From: CAYWBI01 sp964456445 | GTDB lineage: Bacteria; Calditrichota; Calditrichia; Calditrichales; J004 | Reading direction: 5' to 3' | DNA length: 44,250 nucleotides | Assembly: GCA_964456445.1 (NCBI GenBank) | Contig: CAYWBI010000013.1 | Coordinates: forward strand, 1-44,250 | Shown: piece by piece, positions 27,555 through 36,786 of the stretch | Layout: the number at the start of each line of letters is the position of its first letter | Position numbering within the stretch: position 1 is the stretch's first letter | The notes under the pieces: model-generated | Database searches by the model: none | Told to the model about the DNA's origin: nothing | What the model saw: the letters and a program-made list of their open reading frames with translations, nothing else | Position numbers and translations under genes: made by a program

Positions 27555-30500
27555 TTTCCCCAGTATTCAGGTGTATAAAATAAATTCCACTTGCCAACTT
27601 GCCTGCATTCCAATTTATCTGGTAGGCCCCCGCTGGTTTCACTGTATTTAATATGATATCGACTTTACGTCCGTTTATATCATAAACATCCAATTTAATT
27701 TTGCCGTTTCTGATTAATGAATATTTAATGGTGGTAACAGGATTAAACGGATTGGGATAATTTTGATACAAAACATTTTTTAATGGATGATTGGTTTTAC
27801 CTCTTAATGCCGTTTCGACATCATACAACCCGAGCACTTCACTTGCCGTTAAAGAACGGTTATATAACTTGATATCATCCAGGGCGCCTTTAAAGCCATA
27901 ATTATAATCCCCGGGCAAACTTTGTCCTAATACAAGATCATATGATGTTTTTTCCAGTTTACCGGAATGTGATGTACGGGCCGAATTTTTTCCATTTAGG
28001 TAAATGTTCATTTTTGAACCGGAATAGGTACAAGTGACGCTATAATATTTTTGTGTTTGTAAAACTACGTCTAAATCCAGGTCTTTTACACCCATACCGG
28101 TTTTAATTGTCCAGCGCAGTTTATTATCATTTAGCGAAATTTTCCAACGATTTTCCCAATTGCCATGAGATATCGGGTAAACTTCTTTATCGCTATAAAA
28201 TGTATCCGCGGAAAACCAAAAATGAACAGTTATTTCATCCTGAAAATTTAAACTTTCATTATTTTTGATGATAATATTATCGTCATCCCCATCTAGCCAA
28301 AAGGCTGAACCAGGGGTTTGATAACGGTCTGCCTGTAAGAGCGCTCCGTTGACAAAACCTGAATTAAAATACCCGCTACTATCTGTCGCGCTGCCGTTAA
28401 AAGGTAAACTTAGGACAAGATTTCCTACACTTATTCCCACATATTTTTTGGCGGTTTCATTTAAAGGATCTGCGACTGTACAAAATAATTTATAATAGCC
28501 CGGATGTGAAGGAGCAACCCAGGACAATAAGTTTCCGGTATTCAGCAGATCATCATTTTCATCCTTCCAGGAATAAGACAATGTATCACCGTCGTCGTCG
28601 TGCGCAACACAGGTCAACGCCAACGTATCCAAAGGCTGGATGATATAGGTTCTTGCACTGATGGTATCGATAACAGGAGGGTGATTATTGATTACCTTTA
28701 TTTGTAACAGGCTGCTGTCCCTTAACCCCGAATTATCGGCAACAATACATCCGATGCTATAATCACCGGGCATTGTTGGCGCAATCCAATTGATTCGGCC
28801 ACTTGATATCTTTTCAACATAGCCATCATCAAATCCCCATATATAAGTCAGGGAATCGCCATCTGGATCAACCGCAGTACAATAAACCTGAAGGGTGTCG
28901 GAAATACCGGCGATTTTCATGCCCGAAGCGAGGCTTTTTATCCTGGGTGGATAGTTTGCAATGCCTAAACCGGAACTATAATCAATTACCACGCCATTTG
29001 CCAACGTTGTGTTATAATTGAAGGAAAGTCGCGCATCGGTAGGAATTAAAACCAAAAGGAATGCCTGGTCCGCGGGAATTATAACGCTTTGTTTTTGGGA
29101 AGTGTTTTCAGCAATAAAACTGTTTGAAAGCGATTCATATATATCGAAGCTCCCTTGGGGTAAATTGATGTCCACGGTCTTCTCCACCATATATGGATTG
29201 TAGATTAAATAGGTTGGAAAACTTGTATTAAAATAATCTGTTGCATTGGCGTCCAACATTAATATTCCGCTAATATTTGTTGTATCGATAATCGCGCCCA
29301 ATATCCCCACATGGGATGACCCATATAAGGCGAGGTTTGTGCTGCCCCAATTATTTCGCATGGCGTCTCCGCTGGCATAAGGCGTCTCACCGGAATGCCA
29401 TTCATGTTCACGCAAGGCTTCGTAGGCAATCACCGAATTCTTATCATGTTCTTCTATCCATATTTCATTGTCCTGGTTTTTGTCCGGTAAATATTTGGCA
29501 TAAAACAACCGCGAAGCATTGGCAATATTTAATATCCATTTTCCAATGGCCCGTGCAAAGCGTTCATCATATTTAACCATTGGAACCAGGGCCCCGCTCT
29601 GTTCAAATCCATTCATGGCAAAAGCGTATCCTTCATTTTCAGCTTCCCCGATCAAACCGTCGCAATCGTATCCGCCCCAGTTTCCTGTAACAGCGCCCCA
29701 ACCCCGTACATTATCCTGCGGTGAAAAACACCAGTTCAATAGTTTTTCAATATTATATTTTGTGTTCAATTCTGCGTTCATCCGCGCGGCAATATAGACG
29801 CCATAAGGCAGTTGCAACTCGTAGGCAGGATTTTGCACCCGGGCATTTAAAAATTCCAGCGCCCACTCGGCGCCGATTCTGTACTGATCATTACCTGTTT
29901 TAAAGAATGCACTATAAAGAATCCAGGCTATGGCACCGGCTGCTTCCGGTTCTTTTACGCCATCATCGAAGCCTGTCATGGTCGATAGTTCCCAGGCCCG
30001 AAAATCCATATCCGGGACATTCCAAGGTGCAGCGTTACCGCCCATTTGAACAACGGCATCCAACCATCTGTCGGCCACGGATTTAAATTGTCTTTCAAAA
30101 TCACCGACACCCGGGTACAAATCATACAACTGATAGAAAAATATGTTGGGCATTGTATCGTACCACCAGTCTAACCCGCTGTTTCCCTGAAAGGTATTCA
30201 GATAAACATTTTCTTCCGGACGGTTATTAAAAAATTCTTCACTCATTAAAACCCAGTTAATATTTGCCTGCTTGCTTTTATCTATGCCAACAAGACTGGC
30301 GCCGATAATAGCGGGCAACTCATTTATCCCTTCCGCCGTATAGGGCGAATTTGTACCCACATAAGAATGTATGCCAAAACGTTCATGATCCGGGTAATTT
30401 ATACCGCCCTTATCTTTCCAAATAAGCGGTAAAAACTCACCCTTGGCCTGAAGATCGAATACAAGGGAATCATATCCAAAGGCAACTTTTTTCCAATTAC

Positions 30501-30630
30501 GCATCCGGTATGGCTGTGGAAAATTTGGCATTTGTTCGATACGCTCGATATTAACCTGCTGCGCCATGACCGGGCGGAGAAGGATTCCCCCTGATAAAAG
30601 GAGAATAAATATGAGTGGGACCTTGTTCAT
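27520..30630 (-). CDS. Secreted multidomain protein: unassigned helical N-domain, two PKD/Ig-like domains, LamG, T9SS domain
   Basis: A 1036-aa exported protein. The signal peptide ends near VMAQ (about 24). Residues about 25-545 form a domain I cannot assign; it is Trp- and Asp-rich with helical repeats (AAGAIAWILYSAFFKTGNDQY, IGAEWALEFLNAR), suggesting an (alpha/alpha)-barrel glycosidase or lyase. Two PKD/Ig-like domains follow (about 560-650 and 650-740, with AVDPDGDSLTYIW and AHDDDGDTLSYSW). Next come a LamG/concanavalin-like domain (about 743-940, ending GALDDIKLYNRSLTASEV) and a type A T9SS domain with NYPNPFNPVTTIKYS (about 955-1036). It is the best candidate for the surface polysaccharide-degrading enzyme of the operon, since no GH5, GH26 or GH113 is present. 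Confidence 0.8.
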   Translation of the reverse strand: MNKVPLIFILLLSGGILLRPVMAQQVNIERIEQMPNFPQPYRMRNWKKVAFGYDSLVFDLQAKGEFLPLIWKDKGGINYPDHERFGIHSYVGTNSPYTAEGINELPAIIGASLVGIDKSKQANINWVLMSEEFFNNRPEENVYLNTFQGNSGLDWWYDTMPNIFFYQLYDLYPGVGDFERQFKSVADRWLDAVVQMGGNAAPWNVPDMDFRAWELSTMTGFDDGVKEPEAAGAIAWILYSAFFKTGNDQYRIGAEWALEFLNARVQNPAYELQLPYGVYIAARMNAELNTKYNIEKLLNWCFSPQDNVRGWGAVTGNWGGYDCDGLIGEAENEGYAFAMNGFEQSGALVPMVKYDERFARAIGKWILNIANASRLFYAKYLPDKNQDNEIWIEEHDKNSVIAYEALREHEWHSGETPYASGDAMRNNWGSTNLALYGSSHVGILGAIIDTTNISGILMLDANATDYFNTSFPTYLIYNPYMVEKTVDINLPQGSFDIYESLSNSFIAENTSQKQSVIIPADQAFLLVLIPTDARLSFNYNTTLANGVVIDYSSGLGIANYPPRIKSLASGMKIAGISDTLQVYCTAVDPDGDSLTYIWGFDDGYVEKISSGRINWIAPTMPGDYSIGCIVADNSGLRDSSLLQIKVINNHPPVIDTISARTYIIQPLDTLALTCVAHDDDGDTLSYSWKDENDDLLNTGNLLSWVAPSHPGYYKLFCTVADPLNETAKKYVGISVGNLVLSLPFNGSATDSSGYFNSGFVNGALLQADRYQTPGSAFWLDGDDDNIIIKNNESLNFQDEITVHFWFSADTFYSDKEVYPISHGNWENRWKISLNDNKLRWTIKTGMGVKDLDLDVVLQTQKYYSVTCTYSGSKMNIYLNGKNSARTSHSGKLEKTSYDLVLGQSLPGDYNYGFKGALDDIKLYNRSLTASEVLGLYDVETALRGKTNHPLKNVLYQNYPNPFNPVTTIKYSLIRNGKIKLDVYDINGRKVDIILNTVKPAGAYQINWNAGKLASGIYFIHLNTGENDFVKKIIKLK

Positions 30631-30681
30631 TTTTCTCTTTTCACGGACATGCCTGTTCCTAAAACAAGTGGTATTAATCTG

Positions 30682-32274
30682 CTAATACCAGTATTTCCAT
30701 TCCGAATCAATTGTCGGATAAGGCTGCCGTGGAATCAGTCCTCCTTTTTTAACCGTGTAAACTTCAATAGCCCTGGGATCATTTTCGGTATCCACTACTA
30801 TGTCGTTCAGAACCTTGCGATTGATTTTGATTTTATATTTTTGTTTTGCCGCCAGGACAGCATGTATCAATTTTGTACCATATTTTTCGCGACGCAGACT
30901 GTTTTTAATTTCTGTCTTAACCTTATCGAAAGGTTGATAAACACCACTCTTCGAACGATAAGAAATTTTATTGTGATTATAATATTTTAAAGCTTCATCA
31001 TCCGTTACGGCAATAGTGTTGGCCAAATCCAGTTTATATTTTGAAAAAATGATTTTATCTTCCCACCAGCGGCTTTGCCGAATAACATTTTTCATCTTTT
31101 GTAGCCCTCGGCGCAAGGCCTGTTCGGTTAACAGTTTATCGCGTAACATACGCCATATAAGACTTTGAACCGAGTTGGCAAATGCATCCCTTGATGTTTT
31201 GTTGAGCTTTATATAAGTGCGTCTTGGATGATACCAGAAGAGAAAGTCACTTAATGATACAGCTCCATTGTATAAACGCACAAGTTCTGTTAAGCCGTGG
31301 CTGTTGATAGCTTCCGTAAGATTTTGCCCGTTTTCAAGGTTAACATTTTTTAGAAATCCCCAGGCATGGAACTGCTCCATGGATAAATCCTTTTTGGCCA
31401 GCCAGGCACGTAGCAGATTAAAACCCGCTCTTTTTATAATTGGATTTGAAGCCCGCAACAAGCTATCAACATAGCGGTCCGACAAGGAATCCATTTGTTG
31501 TTTAAACAATAAATTATGCATTTTTTCGCTGGATGTGTTCCACGCTGTTTCGGTTAACAACTTATCTTTCCAACCATTGGTTATCTTTACAATATAGTAT
31601 CCGTCTATTGATTTTATAGGACGTGTGAAAGTGCCAATTTTGAGAGTATCAATAATAGACTTCAAGGCAGGATTTTTATGGGCCAGCTCAAAAAGTGTGC
31701 TTTCCATGGAACGATCGTCAATCTTGATAGAATCGCCTAGCTGGTTATTAAACAAACGCTCAAATGGCGCCCGCTGTTTTAGCGCATAGAAATCACGTTG
31801 TATTTTGACCAATGTTTTCCTGAACAACCATTTTAGATGAATATGTTGCAGGCTTTGTTCCACGGCTTTTCGTATTTCGCTTTTACTGATTGAAACCTTC
31901 GCCATCACCTCGTCCCTAAAGAGTTCTTCGCTTATCAAATCCGCCTTAATTAAACCAAGGCTATTTCTGACCTGTTTTGTTTTATCAAGATGCTGGGCAT
32001 AGCCCTCCAGAGCAAGTATCTTTTCATTAATCATCAGATCAAGATAGCGTTTTTTGGAATTTTTCTGTCTCTTTAAAAATGCCGGCCCAAAATCATAATT
32101 AAACTGAAATTCATCTACTGATATATTGATAGGGCCAATAGAGGCCACAGTTACCAGTCCGGATTTTAATTTAATTCCTTTTTGCGTGTCGTCCGACGGC
32201 ATCCTTTGGGCCCGCGTACCGGAGACAACAATCAAAACAAATAAAATAAGTACTCTAATCTTTGAATAATACAT
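30682..32274 (-). CDS. Exported SurA/PpiC-like chaperone or peptidyl-prolyl isomerase
   Basis: A protein of 530 aa, or 533 aa if it starts at TTG 32283. It has a signal peptide (FVLIVVSGTRAQ). An N-terminal helical region contains LMINEKILALEGYAQHL, as in SurA N-domains. Parvulin-like segments follow (KNPALKSIIDTLKIGTFTRP...GYYIVKI), and a second helical/parvulin-like part near the C-terminus (TDDEALKYYNHNK). It is predicted to fold outer-membrane or secreted proteins in the periplasm. It sits between the PorV-like gene (start 20 bases after its stop) and the big secreted enzyme, which suggests it serves products of this operon. The isomerase active site is not clear, so a pure chaperone role is equally likely. 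Confidence 0.72.
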   Translation of the reverse strand: MYYSKIRVLILFVLIVVSGTRAQRMPSDDTQKGIKLKSGLVTVASIGPINISVDEFQFNYDFGPAFLKRQKNSKKRYLDLMINEKILALEGYAQHLDKTKQVRNSLGLIKADLISEELFRDEVMAKVSISKSEIRKAVEQSLQHIHLKWLFRKTLVKIQRDFYALKQRAPFERLFNNQLGDSIKIDDRSMESTLFELAHKNPALKSIIDTLKIGTFTRPIKSIDGYYIVKITNGWKDKLLTETAWNTSSEKMHNLLFKQQMDSLSDRYVDSLLRASNPIIKRAGFNLLRAWLAKKDLSMEQFHAWGFLKNVNLENGQNLTEAINSHGLTELVRLYNGAVSLSDFLFWYHPRRTYIKLNKTSRDAFANSVQSLIWRMLRDKLLTEQALRRGLQKMKNVIRQSRWWEDKIIFSKYKLDLANTIAVTDDEALKYYNHNKISYRSKSGVYQPFDKVKTEIKNSLRREKYGTKLIHAVLAAKQKYKIKINRKVLNDIVVDTENDPRAIEVYTVKKGGLIPRQPYPTIDSEWKYWY

Positions 32275-32294
32275 AGCTAACAAACCAGACTCTC

Positions 32295-33326
32295 TTAAAA
32301 CTGAACATCCATCGAGAAGGTATGCACTTCCTTTAAACGCCCCATATCACGGAAGGCATAATCAAAATCAACAACCACTTGCGAAAGTAAGGACAAGGAT
32401 TTTAGACCCAGTCCAAAGCTTAAGCCGCCCTCCGCATCGGATAAGAACAACGCGGAATAGCCCGCGCGCAAGAACAGAAAATCACGGTACATAAGTTCAG
32501 TGCCTGTATTGACACTCTTATAATTATCGCTGGGATCTACGGCATCAACCGCGATTGTCCATGCAAAGTTTTCATTACGATAAGCCCTGGTAGAAAACCC
32601 TATTTGAAAAACAAGGGGCAGATCCCATGAATCCATTTCTACATTTTGTGGAATACGATCATTGGAGCCCAATTTTAAAGGATCTATCCTTCCGAATCGC
32701 CGGGCGTCCCTACCAGACAACCGTAACGATGTTCCAAAATTGGAGATAGATGCGCCAATAACCATTCCCGAGAATAAATCTGTTTTAAATGTCGTGCCTA
32801 AATCGATAGCCATGGCGCTGGCCTGCATGTGCCATATTCTTTGTTGGATATATTTGGCCGTAAAACCGATGGCAAACCGGTCGCTTAAAAAACGGGCATA
32901 CGATAAGCCAATGGACAAATCCCCCGCGGAGAAGAACTCGCCTGTGCCTTCCGGTTGCTCAACCGTGCGCACCTTCATATCATCCATATTAAGAGAGGTG
33001 ACACTTAACCCGAGACTTCCATAATCCTGAAGTGAGACCACTATTGCAGCAAAATCAAAACGAATACCGGCAAACCAATCCGAATGTATGCCGATGACCT
33101 CGTTTTTGGACAAGCCAGCGATGCCGGCAGTGTTCCAGTATAATGCAGAAGCATCATTTGCAAGACTTACAAACGCCCCACCCATGCCGATTGCCTTTGC
33201 GCCAACGGGTATCCTAAGGAATGATGCTGCCGAGGTGCCTGCCTTGGATATATTTTGTCTGTCCTGGCTTAAACCGAGAACAATAAAAAAATGCAACATC
33301 AAAAATATAGTTACTATTTTTTTCAT
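32295..33326 (-). CDS. PorV/PorQ-family outer-membrane beta-barrel protein
   Basis: A 343-aa outer-membrane protein. A signal peptide is followed by the family signature SAASFLRIPVGAKAIGMGGAFVSLANDASALYWNTAGIA, alternating beta-strand sequence, and a C-terminal Phe (SMDVQF). PorV in type IX secretion binds the CTD of substrates after translocation and shuttles them to the attachment complex; FadL-like transport is the other known theme of the fold. Being next to three genes for T9SS substrates and a receptor suggests a dedicated shuttle. I choose the ATG at 33324-33326, preceded by AAAGG at a six-base gap, over an ATG 18 bases upstream. Confidence 0.85.
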   Translation of the reverse strand: MKKIVTIFLMLHFFIVLGLSQDRQNISKAGTSAASFLRIPVGAKAIGMGGAFVSLANDASALYWNTAGIAGLSKNEVIGIHSDWFAGIRFDFAAIVVSLQDYGSLGLSVTSLNMDDMKVRTVEQPEGTGEFFSAGDLSIGLSYARFLSDRFAIGFTAKYIQQRIWHMQASAMAIDLGTTFKTDLFSGMVIGASISNFGTSLRLSGRDARRFGRIDPLKLGSNDRIPQNVEMDSWDLPLVFQIGFSTRAYRNENFAWTIAVDAVDPSDNYKSVNTGTELMYRDFLFLRAGYSALFLSDAEGGLSFGLGLKSLSLLSQVVVDFDYAFRDMGRLKEVHTFSMDVQF

Positions 33327-33505
33327 ATTAGGCCTTTGTGACATTTTTTTCTGTTAATAAAAATAAATTATTTTTCCATGGTCGAAACCGTTCCTAATGG
33401 CACGGACCATCTGTCATGAAATTAAAGTTGTCCTGTTAAAATTTTATTGCCAGGGCAATGTCTCCATATACAAAAGAAGCCTTGTTCCTTCAATCTCACT
33501 AGAGC

Positions 33506-36500
33506 TTATTTTATCAAGGCAAATTTCCCTGTTTTGCTTCCGATGGCCCCTGCGTCCACGTAAAATATATAAACCCCAAAGGCTACGTCCATCCCATCCT
33601 TCGAGACCATGTTCCAGGGTTCCTGGCCATCATCCGTGCCGGCGTCATGTTGCAGGGTTTTTACAAGCTTACCATCAACGGTATAAATGCGTATAGAACA
33701 TTTTTGCGGGAGATGTATAAAAAACAAACGTCTTTCCCCGCGCCCAACACTCGAACTTAGTGGTTCCCATGATGCAGCGCCAACATATGGATTTGGCACC
33801 ACGGCAATTTTATCCAAATCGGAAACGGCCTTTTGTCTATCGAACGCGGGCGCCTTGGCGCTGAATTCCACATACTCTCCGGTACGAAATGGTTTTTTGG
33901 TCACAATACGAAAAATATCGCCCGGACGCGGCGCCTTCTGGGCTTCTTTTAAGGTCGTATCCCGTTTAAAAGTGACCGACCAGCTTATGTTCGAATCTAA
34001 AAATTTTGTTGCTTTTTTTCCGGTCGAATCGCCGAAAACCAGAAAAACCGCATCCCCATCGATACTTTCGCTATCCGGGTTTACCGCATTAAAAAGCGTG
34101 TCGCCCGCTAAATCACGGAAAATAAACTGTGCATGCTCCGTATTTTCCGTTAAATTTTTAACGGTAACATTTGAAGGGACCGAACGCAGAAAAGTACTAG
34201 CGGGGAAGCTTTCATCACCGGTGTCTTTTTCTGTAAATTGAATTTCAAAATCCGCAGGGTAGTCAATCCGGCGACCGGCATATCCAAAACGGGCGTCAAA
34301 ACCAACCTGCACCACATAATTACTTTCCCCTTTTACCCAACCGGTCTTGCTTTCATCGATCATAACGGTTGGATCATTTTTAATATTTAGGGCAAAACCA
34401 TTTACAACCGGGGTTTGCGCCCGATTGCCTTCAATTTCTGCAAAGGCAATTATAGTATCGTTTTCACTATAGTCAATAAGCCTGTAGGAGGGATTCGGGC
34501 TGTTTTGAAATGCAGATGTATTTTCAAATTCAATCCTATAGGTATGGTCATCCTTCAATGAATCCGGATCCAGAATATTAACATCAACCGATCCGGTTGA
34601 TGGCCCAGATGCGAAATAGTCTTTAATTTTAGGCGACACATACCCGGCCGCCGGTGCCATGGGCGTAATTACAGCGGTATTTACATCCGTCAATAACTCT
34701 CCCGTAATTTCTTCTTTTATTGTACTCGTCGTTTCGGTGGGCGGAATACCTATAAACTCCCCTGTAATAGAGGTGGTTACGAAGCCCCTGTCATACGAAA
34801 CAACGGCATAATAGTAGGTTTGACCATTTTGCACGGTCGTGTCAATATAAGAGTGCTCCAGACCCGAGTCATCGCCAAGATAGAATAATGCCCCATTGAC
34901 ATTTACCGGATGGAACCCTGTGACGCCGTCTTTTAAATCAAACTGGGCAATGGGTTTACGATAGGTAGCTTTGCCAAAGCCATCCGTTATCAATTTATTT
35001 TCAAGAAAATTAGGTTCGGTACTCCTGTATATCCTATACCCTTCAAAGTTGATACGCTGATAAAAAGCGTCAAATGTTTTTTCGGCCCTATTGTCCCAGT
35101 ACAAAGTTACCTTTTTATCACCGGCTATAGCCTTAACGATCGGTTTTGCAGGCGGTTTGGCAAAACGATAGTTTGCGTTATAAATTTTTTGTACGGTTTT
35201 TTTTCTGCGAAAGATATCCGCTTTATCGATACCAAAAATCAAAGCCATTGAAAAACGTTGTGTTTCGCCTGTTTCATTGCCATATGTATTTCTTCCGTTC
35301 AAATGGAATAGATAACTCGAAAAAAAATTCGCCAGGTTTACCCCAATCAGGGATTGATCAAAAGGAGTTGGCAATGCCGAAAGCGCGCCCCAGTTTTCTT
35401 CATCATTATCAAGATCATAGGGCGTATGCGTGGGAAAAACAATAAAACCGGTTAAACCCAATTGATCCGATTCATCTTTATCCAGCAGACCAAAATTTGG
35501 CTCCCCCTGATCGGGCCGGCCATTGGCTTCACTCCCATCCGGATCAGGCCCCGCATAACCTTCATTAAAAGGCCCTATCCCATCTGTGCCAACGTCATCA
35601 TTCAGGGGCTCTCCACTGTCCCATGTGCCGTTACCGTTGGTATCAAAATATTTTTTCCAATTACCGTTCTCGTCCGCATCCCAATGAGGCTGCCAGGAAT
35701 AACCATAAAATTCATGAAATTTTGCTGTATCCTGTGATACATCCACTAAAAACGGGTCATCATCCGGTCTTTCTATAAAAACATTGATGGTGTTGTCCCG
35801 ACGCTCATCGGTAAGGCCGTCTTCATCATTATCTTTAAAATCATCGGAAAGCCCGGGGCTTTCCAAAAAGGCATAAGATGAAAGACCTACGGGGCTCCAG
35901 TTTCCCGGACTGCCGACGGGTACCGTTGACCAGGCATAGGAGATATCCAACAAACTATTGAAACTCCCGGCATTGTTCGATGAATTATCATGCCCGCCAA
36001 TACCCCAATCGATATATTGTGCAAAAAGGGTTTTATCATAATCTTTCGTGCCCATATTGGTAATCTCGTAGAACCAGAAGATAACATCTTCCGCCAAAAC
36101 CTGTGACCATTGAAAACCACGGGCCTTTACCTGCATCCCTAAGCCGCCCCGTTCGGGGTCATCCACATCCGGTGTAAAATTATGGCTTAAAATATATTCC
36201 CGGTCTTCATTGTCATCAAAGACAAAATAAGTTTCCAAATCCGCATTTTGGACGCCTTTTCCAAAAAAACCGTTCCATGAACCATTCCAATCATCGGGCC
36301 TGTCCGGCCAATGGATCGGCCAGGTATTCGTTCTGCTGCTTTGAGCAGGGCTGGACCGGAAAGGATTGGCATATCCCGGCAAGGGCCACCATCCATAAGT
36401 TACGCCAGTTGTGGGATCGTATCGTGTATATTCATAGTAATTTGTTTCCAAAGGGTGGATAACATTGCCCAGAGGGTCTTCTGTCTCGGCCTGGACAATT

Positions 36501-36754
36501 ATGGCTACACCATCAACATAAGTATGGCCGGAACCTTTGGGCCATACACCGCTTCGCCTTGCTTCATATTTCCAATCCGCAATTTCCCCAAAATTGTAAT
36601 AAACCGTTTCCACAAGGTTACCATCCATTATTCCTTTTTTAGTAAAGTTATGGTTTCCTTTATTCCAATCCACAACCCTCTGTGGAAAAACCAGATTTGA
36701 CCACAGAAACAGTAGAATTATAAAAATACTTTTATTAAATCTTACGCGAAACAT
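33506..36754 (-). CDS. Large secreted surface protein with Ca-binding loops, FnIII and T9SS domain; SusD position
   Basis: A 1082-aa exported protein. The signal peptide ends near NLVFPQ (25). The N-terminal half is Trp/Tyr/Asp-rich and contains aspartate-rich loops of thrombospondin type 3/EF-hand look (DNDEDGLTDE, DTNGNGTWDSGE), likely Ca2+ sites. An FnIII domain follows (about 535-640, KKVTLYWDNRAE...FEGYRIYRSTEP), then beta-rich segments and a T9SS-type C-terminus (about 980-1082, VVPNPYVG...GVYIFYVDAG). The gene begins 32 bases after the TonB receptor, with GGAGG eight bases before its ATG. It has no resemblance to SusD, yet occupies the place of a surface glycan-binding partner. No catalytic motif is recognised. 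Confidence 0.75.
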   Translation of the reverse strand: MFRVRFNKSIFIILLFLWSNLVFPQRVVDWNKGNHNFTKKGIMDGNLVETVYYNFGEIADWKYEARRSGVWPKGSGHTYVDGVAIIVQAETEDPLGNVIHPLETNYYEYTRYDPTTGVTYGWWPLPGYANPFRSSPAQSSRTNTWPIHWPDRPDDWNGSWNGFFGKGVQNADLETYFVFDDNEDREYILSHNFTPDVDDPERGGLGMQVKARGFQWSQVLAEDVIFWFYEITNMGTKDYDKTLFAQYIDWGIGGHDNSSNNAGSFNSLLDISYAWSTVPVGSPGNWSPVGLSSYAFLESPGLSDDFKDNDEDGLTDERRDNTINVFIERPDDDPFLVDVSQDTAKFHEFYGYSWQPHWDADENGNWKKYFDTNGNGTWDSGEPLNDDVGTDGIGPFNEGYAGPDPDGSEANGRPDQGEPNFGLLDKDESDQLGLTGFIVFPTHTPYDLDNDEENWGALSALPTPFDQSLIGVNLANFFSSYLFHLNGRNTYGNETGETQRFSMALIFGIDKADIFRRKKTVQKIYNANYRFAKPPAKPIVKAIAGDKKVTLYWDNRAEKTFDAFYQRINFEGYRIYRSTEPNFLENKLITDGFGKATYRKPIAQFDLKDGVTGFHPVNVNGALFYLGDDSGLEHSYIDTTVQNGQTYYYAVVSYDRGFVTTSITGEFIGIPPTETTSTIKEEITGELLTDVNTAVITPMAPAAGYVSPKIKDYFASGPSTGSVDVNILDPDSLKDDHTYRIEFENTSAFQNSPNPSYRLIDYSENDTIIAFAEIEGNRAQTPVVNGFALNIKNDPTVMIDESKTGWVKGESNYVVQVGFDARFGYAGRRIDYPADFEIQFTEKDTGDESFPASTFLRSVPSNVTVKNLTENTEHAQFIFRDLAGDTLFNAVNPDSESIDGDAVFLVFGDSTGKKATKFLDSNISWSVTFKRDTTLKEAQKAPRPGDIFRIVTKKPFRTGEYVEFSAKAPAFDRQKAVSDLDKIAVVPNPYVGAASWEPLSSSVGRGERRLFFIHLPQKCSIRIYTVDGKLVKTLQHDAGTDDGQEPWNMVSKDGMDVAFGVYIFYVDAGAIGSKTGKFALIK

Positions 36755-36786
36755 TTATTGAACCTCCAATACATATAAAGGACCTG

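Noticed and set aside
33687..34241. 184-codon plus-strand open frame
   Set aside because: Antisense to the C-terminal part of the 1082-aa secreted protein, whose family features are clear.
33506..36754. SusD-like identity for the protein after the TonB receptor
   Set aside because: No lipobox, no helical TPR-like segments, and a T9SS C-terminus plus FnIII instead.
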